Assembly (NCBI RefSeq): GCF_047495875.1
Contig: NC_092460.1
Location: 35,815,054 to 35,879,053 of the forward strand
DNA length: 64,000 nucleotides
Reading direction: 5' to 3'
Origin: Pithys albifrons albifrons
Taxonomy: Eukaryota > Chordata > Aves > Passeriformes > Thamnophilidae
The position numbers and the translations under genes are program-made. How positions within the stretch are numbered: the stretch's first letter is position 1; the number at the start of each line of letters is the position of its first letter. The notes beneath the pieces were generated by a model. The model did not search any database. It worked only from the letters and a program-made list of their open reading frames with translations, and was not told the origin of the DNA. Shown piece after piece: positions 61,283-64,000 of this stretch.

Positions 61283-64000
61283 CCCTCTTCACCCCTGCAA
61301 CTTTCTGTTGTGAATATTTTTATGATCAGGTCTAGAAGCAACAATGCAACAATCAAATCCCAAGAACAGTTAGAGAACCTTTACACTCTTTAAATGTCAC
61401 TCTGACTTCATTGTTAGCAATACATTTCTTCATTTACTCGAAAAGATCATGACTCCAGCTGTTCAGTTGGAAAAGACTGTTCCTGGTGCATACTAGACTT
61501 TCTGGATGGGTCCCAGAGAACTACTGATCAAATTCTGAAAGCTGCTTATTATGTCTGATCTGGTGAAATCCCTGCCTGAAGCAGCAAGGCTGGAGACACT
61601 GAATAAACACTCATTCATCAGCTTTTGAGAAACACGCACAGCTCAGTTTTGTACCAGCCTGAAGTCTTTTCATACTCTGGATTGCAGCAAACCCCAATGC
61701 TAAATCTCTATTAACATGACTAATCTTTATTTTCTGTGAACACTTGATGCTGCAAAAGGTTCTGATGTCTAGAAATGCCCATAGTCCCTTGCATTTAAGA
61801 AGAAATAAAAAAATATTTTAAGTACTAAAACATTAATATAATCTTCTAAGGACTTCACACAGAGCAAAAAGAACATGATCCAGACTTAGGCGTAACATGG
61901 ATAAGTACTGCTTTATTCACAGCAATGGAATAAACTGTTCTACAGAGACAGAGGCAGTTATTGCAACACTAAATCAAGGGTAGATATTTTGAATATAGTC
62001 TTTGACTTGCTTAGTCCATGGTGACTGAGCAATAATAAACATCTGAAAATCTTTTAATAAAAGGTAAGATTAAAGCAGTTCCTAAACAAATTATTAAGTA
62101 AAGCTTTACTTTTACTAGTATCCTTTATCCTTTTCTCATTTGTGGTAGACAGAAGATATAATGAAGAAAAACAAAACTATTTTATAATACTCAGGGTAAT
62201 AACTATCATCGGGGAAAAAAGAGGGAAGGTAAATGAAATTATTAGTTGGAGTAACTGATTGTTGCTCTCGCTGTTCAAATTTGATCATATTTTATTCAAG
62301 ATAAACATAAATACACATGAGACAGAAAAGAATGGTACAAACGGGAAATGCAGTCTGTCTCCTCCTCAGCTGTCAATGCTGACCTCATGTGCAACTGTGC
62401 TGCTCGAGAAAGCAAAGCCATGTGAGTTTTAGTTTCCCAGAGATCGGGAAAGATTTAGCAGTACTGAGCTAAGGCCGTGATTTTCCTTTAATTTTGGGTC
62501 ACAGACTTGCAGACTTTGGCATGCCTGCAATCCTTGACAGCTACACATAATGAAGTAAAAAAAGAAGGTGAGAAGGAAACACACAGTTGATTTCAGCAGG
62601 AATATACAACTCACCAACTATTTGTTTTTTGCTTTTAACTTCAGCAGGTGAAAATATCATCTGGATTCCTTTCAGGCTCAGTGTCCCTTGATCAATGGAT
62701 GGGAGGCCCCATGGCATTATTACAAAGGTGAGCACTGAGAAGACAGGGACTAAAGAAAGTTTGTCATCCCTGAAAGAAAAGGTGTGTAATATGGCTTTGC
62801 CCACTTCCTGAAGATCAAGTCTAAGTTCCAGAAGATCAGTTTTGGTTGTTGCACTTACATTTTGTTTTTCTCAGATGCTATCTTAACACCAGCTTTGATA
62901 AGCTAGCTCGTTAGTTAACCTTAAATATTTTGCTGACTCTAAGAAATTTATTAAGCAATTGCAGATGTAGGGCATATAGCATGTCAAACATACATGAAAT
63001 ATATATCAGGTATGGAAAAGGGCAACTGGAAATCTGGTTACCTCGGACAACTTTGAATATAGGCTTCTCTACAGAATGACTAATGGCCTGGCAAGTTCTG
63101 GCTTGCTATCAGTAAGTTGTAGTTTCTATTATTACACTACCAGAAATATTCTGCAATTGTTTTGAAATCAGGGTGTGCCAAGAACAAACACAGAAGCATA
63201 ACACTTCACAGTTGAAAGCTTCCTGACAAAAATAAATTGGTACAGAGAAGTAAGGAGTAAAAACTGATTCCTTTACTTTTATTCAATCAATAATTTTTTC
63301 CTTGAGGAAACTACTGATTCAATGAAGTACAAATTTGGAAGTATCTTTCAGCAAAGGAATGTTTTACATCCTTTCGAGTCAGGTTTTCTGAACAGTGCAG
63401 AGGAAGATGTTTGTAAGGTAGATGCTGATTATTCATTCTTTTCATCATCGTCAATTAGTTGCCATCAAGAGTGTAAAAAAAAAAAAGGGATAAAGAACTA
63501 TATCCAGGGGAGAAGAATCCTACAAACTGTATTTACCTTATTCTCCCTTCTGCACCTGTGTGTTCTCCCCCCACTCTCCTGGCTCTCCAGCTGCTTAGCT
63601 GTTCCTGGCAGCTTACAAGTGTAATTGCTGTTTCTGTTTTTGCTGTTCATGAAGTTGAATAATGCTGAAACAACAAGCCTGGCATTTGGAAACCTGCATT
63701 TGAACCACCTCTGTGTTTGGAAGGCTGCCGCAACCTTTGTTGTTGGTTCACCTTTTTGCTTCTCTGAGCACACTGCAATTGGAGAAAAGCAAACAGAAAA
63801 GAGGGAAAAAGAGCATCTGAGAGGCCACTTTTTTCCTCAAACAAGATGAAGAGAGACCACTGTTCATCAGTACAGCACAGCCCACTCCAGTGCTCAGCTG
63901 GAGGGTGCTCTGACAGCATCCCCCAGCTTCATGGGGCTGGCCACAGAGGGGCAGGGCAGGACCCCATGTGGCAGCAGCCCAGATGCGGCTGTTCCCTTCT

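Larger units (their letters stand above)
55819..64000. other. Non-coding, presumed upstream PIK3C2G intron
   Basis: No exon could be supported. Contents recognised are a pyrimidine tract (56475-56515), an A/C-rich tract (58282-58339), a CR1 copy (58690-59459), a CA-type repeat (60559-60589) and a G/T-rich tract (61226-61282). The N-terminal region of this kinase family is poorly conserved, so an exon here could be missed. Confidence 0.55.

Noticed and set aside
61918..61972. Plus-strand peptide STETEAVIATLNQ, resembling a PI3K pre-C2 motif
   Set aside because: It is on the opposite strand to all proven exons and very short, so chance is the better explanation.
62615..62769. Minus-strand candidate exon (TTTCTTTCAG acceptor, GTGAG donor, open frame, phase compatible with exon 55623-55818)
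   Set aside because: The translated segment (SIDQGTLSLKGIQMIF...) shows no resemblance to the expected pre-C2 region of class II PI3Ks. Good splice matches and phase alone are common by chance.

Overview
This is a vertebrate, almost certainly avian, nuclear window. The evidence is an AT-rich non-coding background, many CR1 LINE fragments on both strands (some ending in the CR1-type 3' tail ATGATTCTATGATTCT), short spliced exons separated by kilobase introns, and one young endogenous retrovirus. There are no prokaryotic-style genes, no rRNA or tRNA that I could recognise, and no CRISPR arrays. Most open frames longer than 60 codons are chance frames in intron or repeat.

One host gene runs through the window on the minus strand. 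I identified eight consecutive coding exons between 55818 (upstream) and 17255 (downstream), totalling 1072 nt or about 357 codons. All have GT/AG junctions and the splice phase agrees at every one of the seven joins. The joined product is the middle of a class II phosphoinositide 3-kinase: the end of the region before C2, the PI3K-type C2 domain, and the PIK helical (accessory) domain. Residue choices fit PIK3C2G best. The N-terminal and Ras-binding exons (expected above 55818) and the catalytic kinase and PX/C2 exons (expected below 17255) were not found, so the gene probably extends past both ends.

Layout. 1-7188: non-coding, presumed intron, with one degraded CR1 piece. 7189-9676: a 2.48-kb endogenous retrovirus on the plus strand, antisense to the host gene. 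9677-17254: presumed intron with nothing recognised. 17255-55818: the eight exons and their introns, which carry CR1 copies of several ages, a perfect-length 57-bp tandem duplication and several microsatellites. 55819-64000: presumed upstream intron with the best-preserved CR1 copy (58690-59459), which retains part of ORF2.

The most unusual object is the retrovirus. It has one complete 5' LTR (7195-7830), a tRNA-Phe primer-binding site, a leader and an uninterrupted gag reading frame, but gag stops in the capsid region. The element then ends in a 60-bp inverted copy (59/60 identical) of the first 60 bp of the LTR. The whole is bounded by a 6-bp direct repeat, CACTGG. Both outer ends are therefore the same U3 attachment end, and the duplication indicates integrase-mediated insertion of an already rearranged DNA. 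The simplest reading is that plus-strand DNA begun at the U3 start switched template onto gag during reverse transcription, giving a mini-provirus with two U3 ends and no 3' LTR. It could be a one-off, or the founder of a non-autonomous family.
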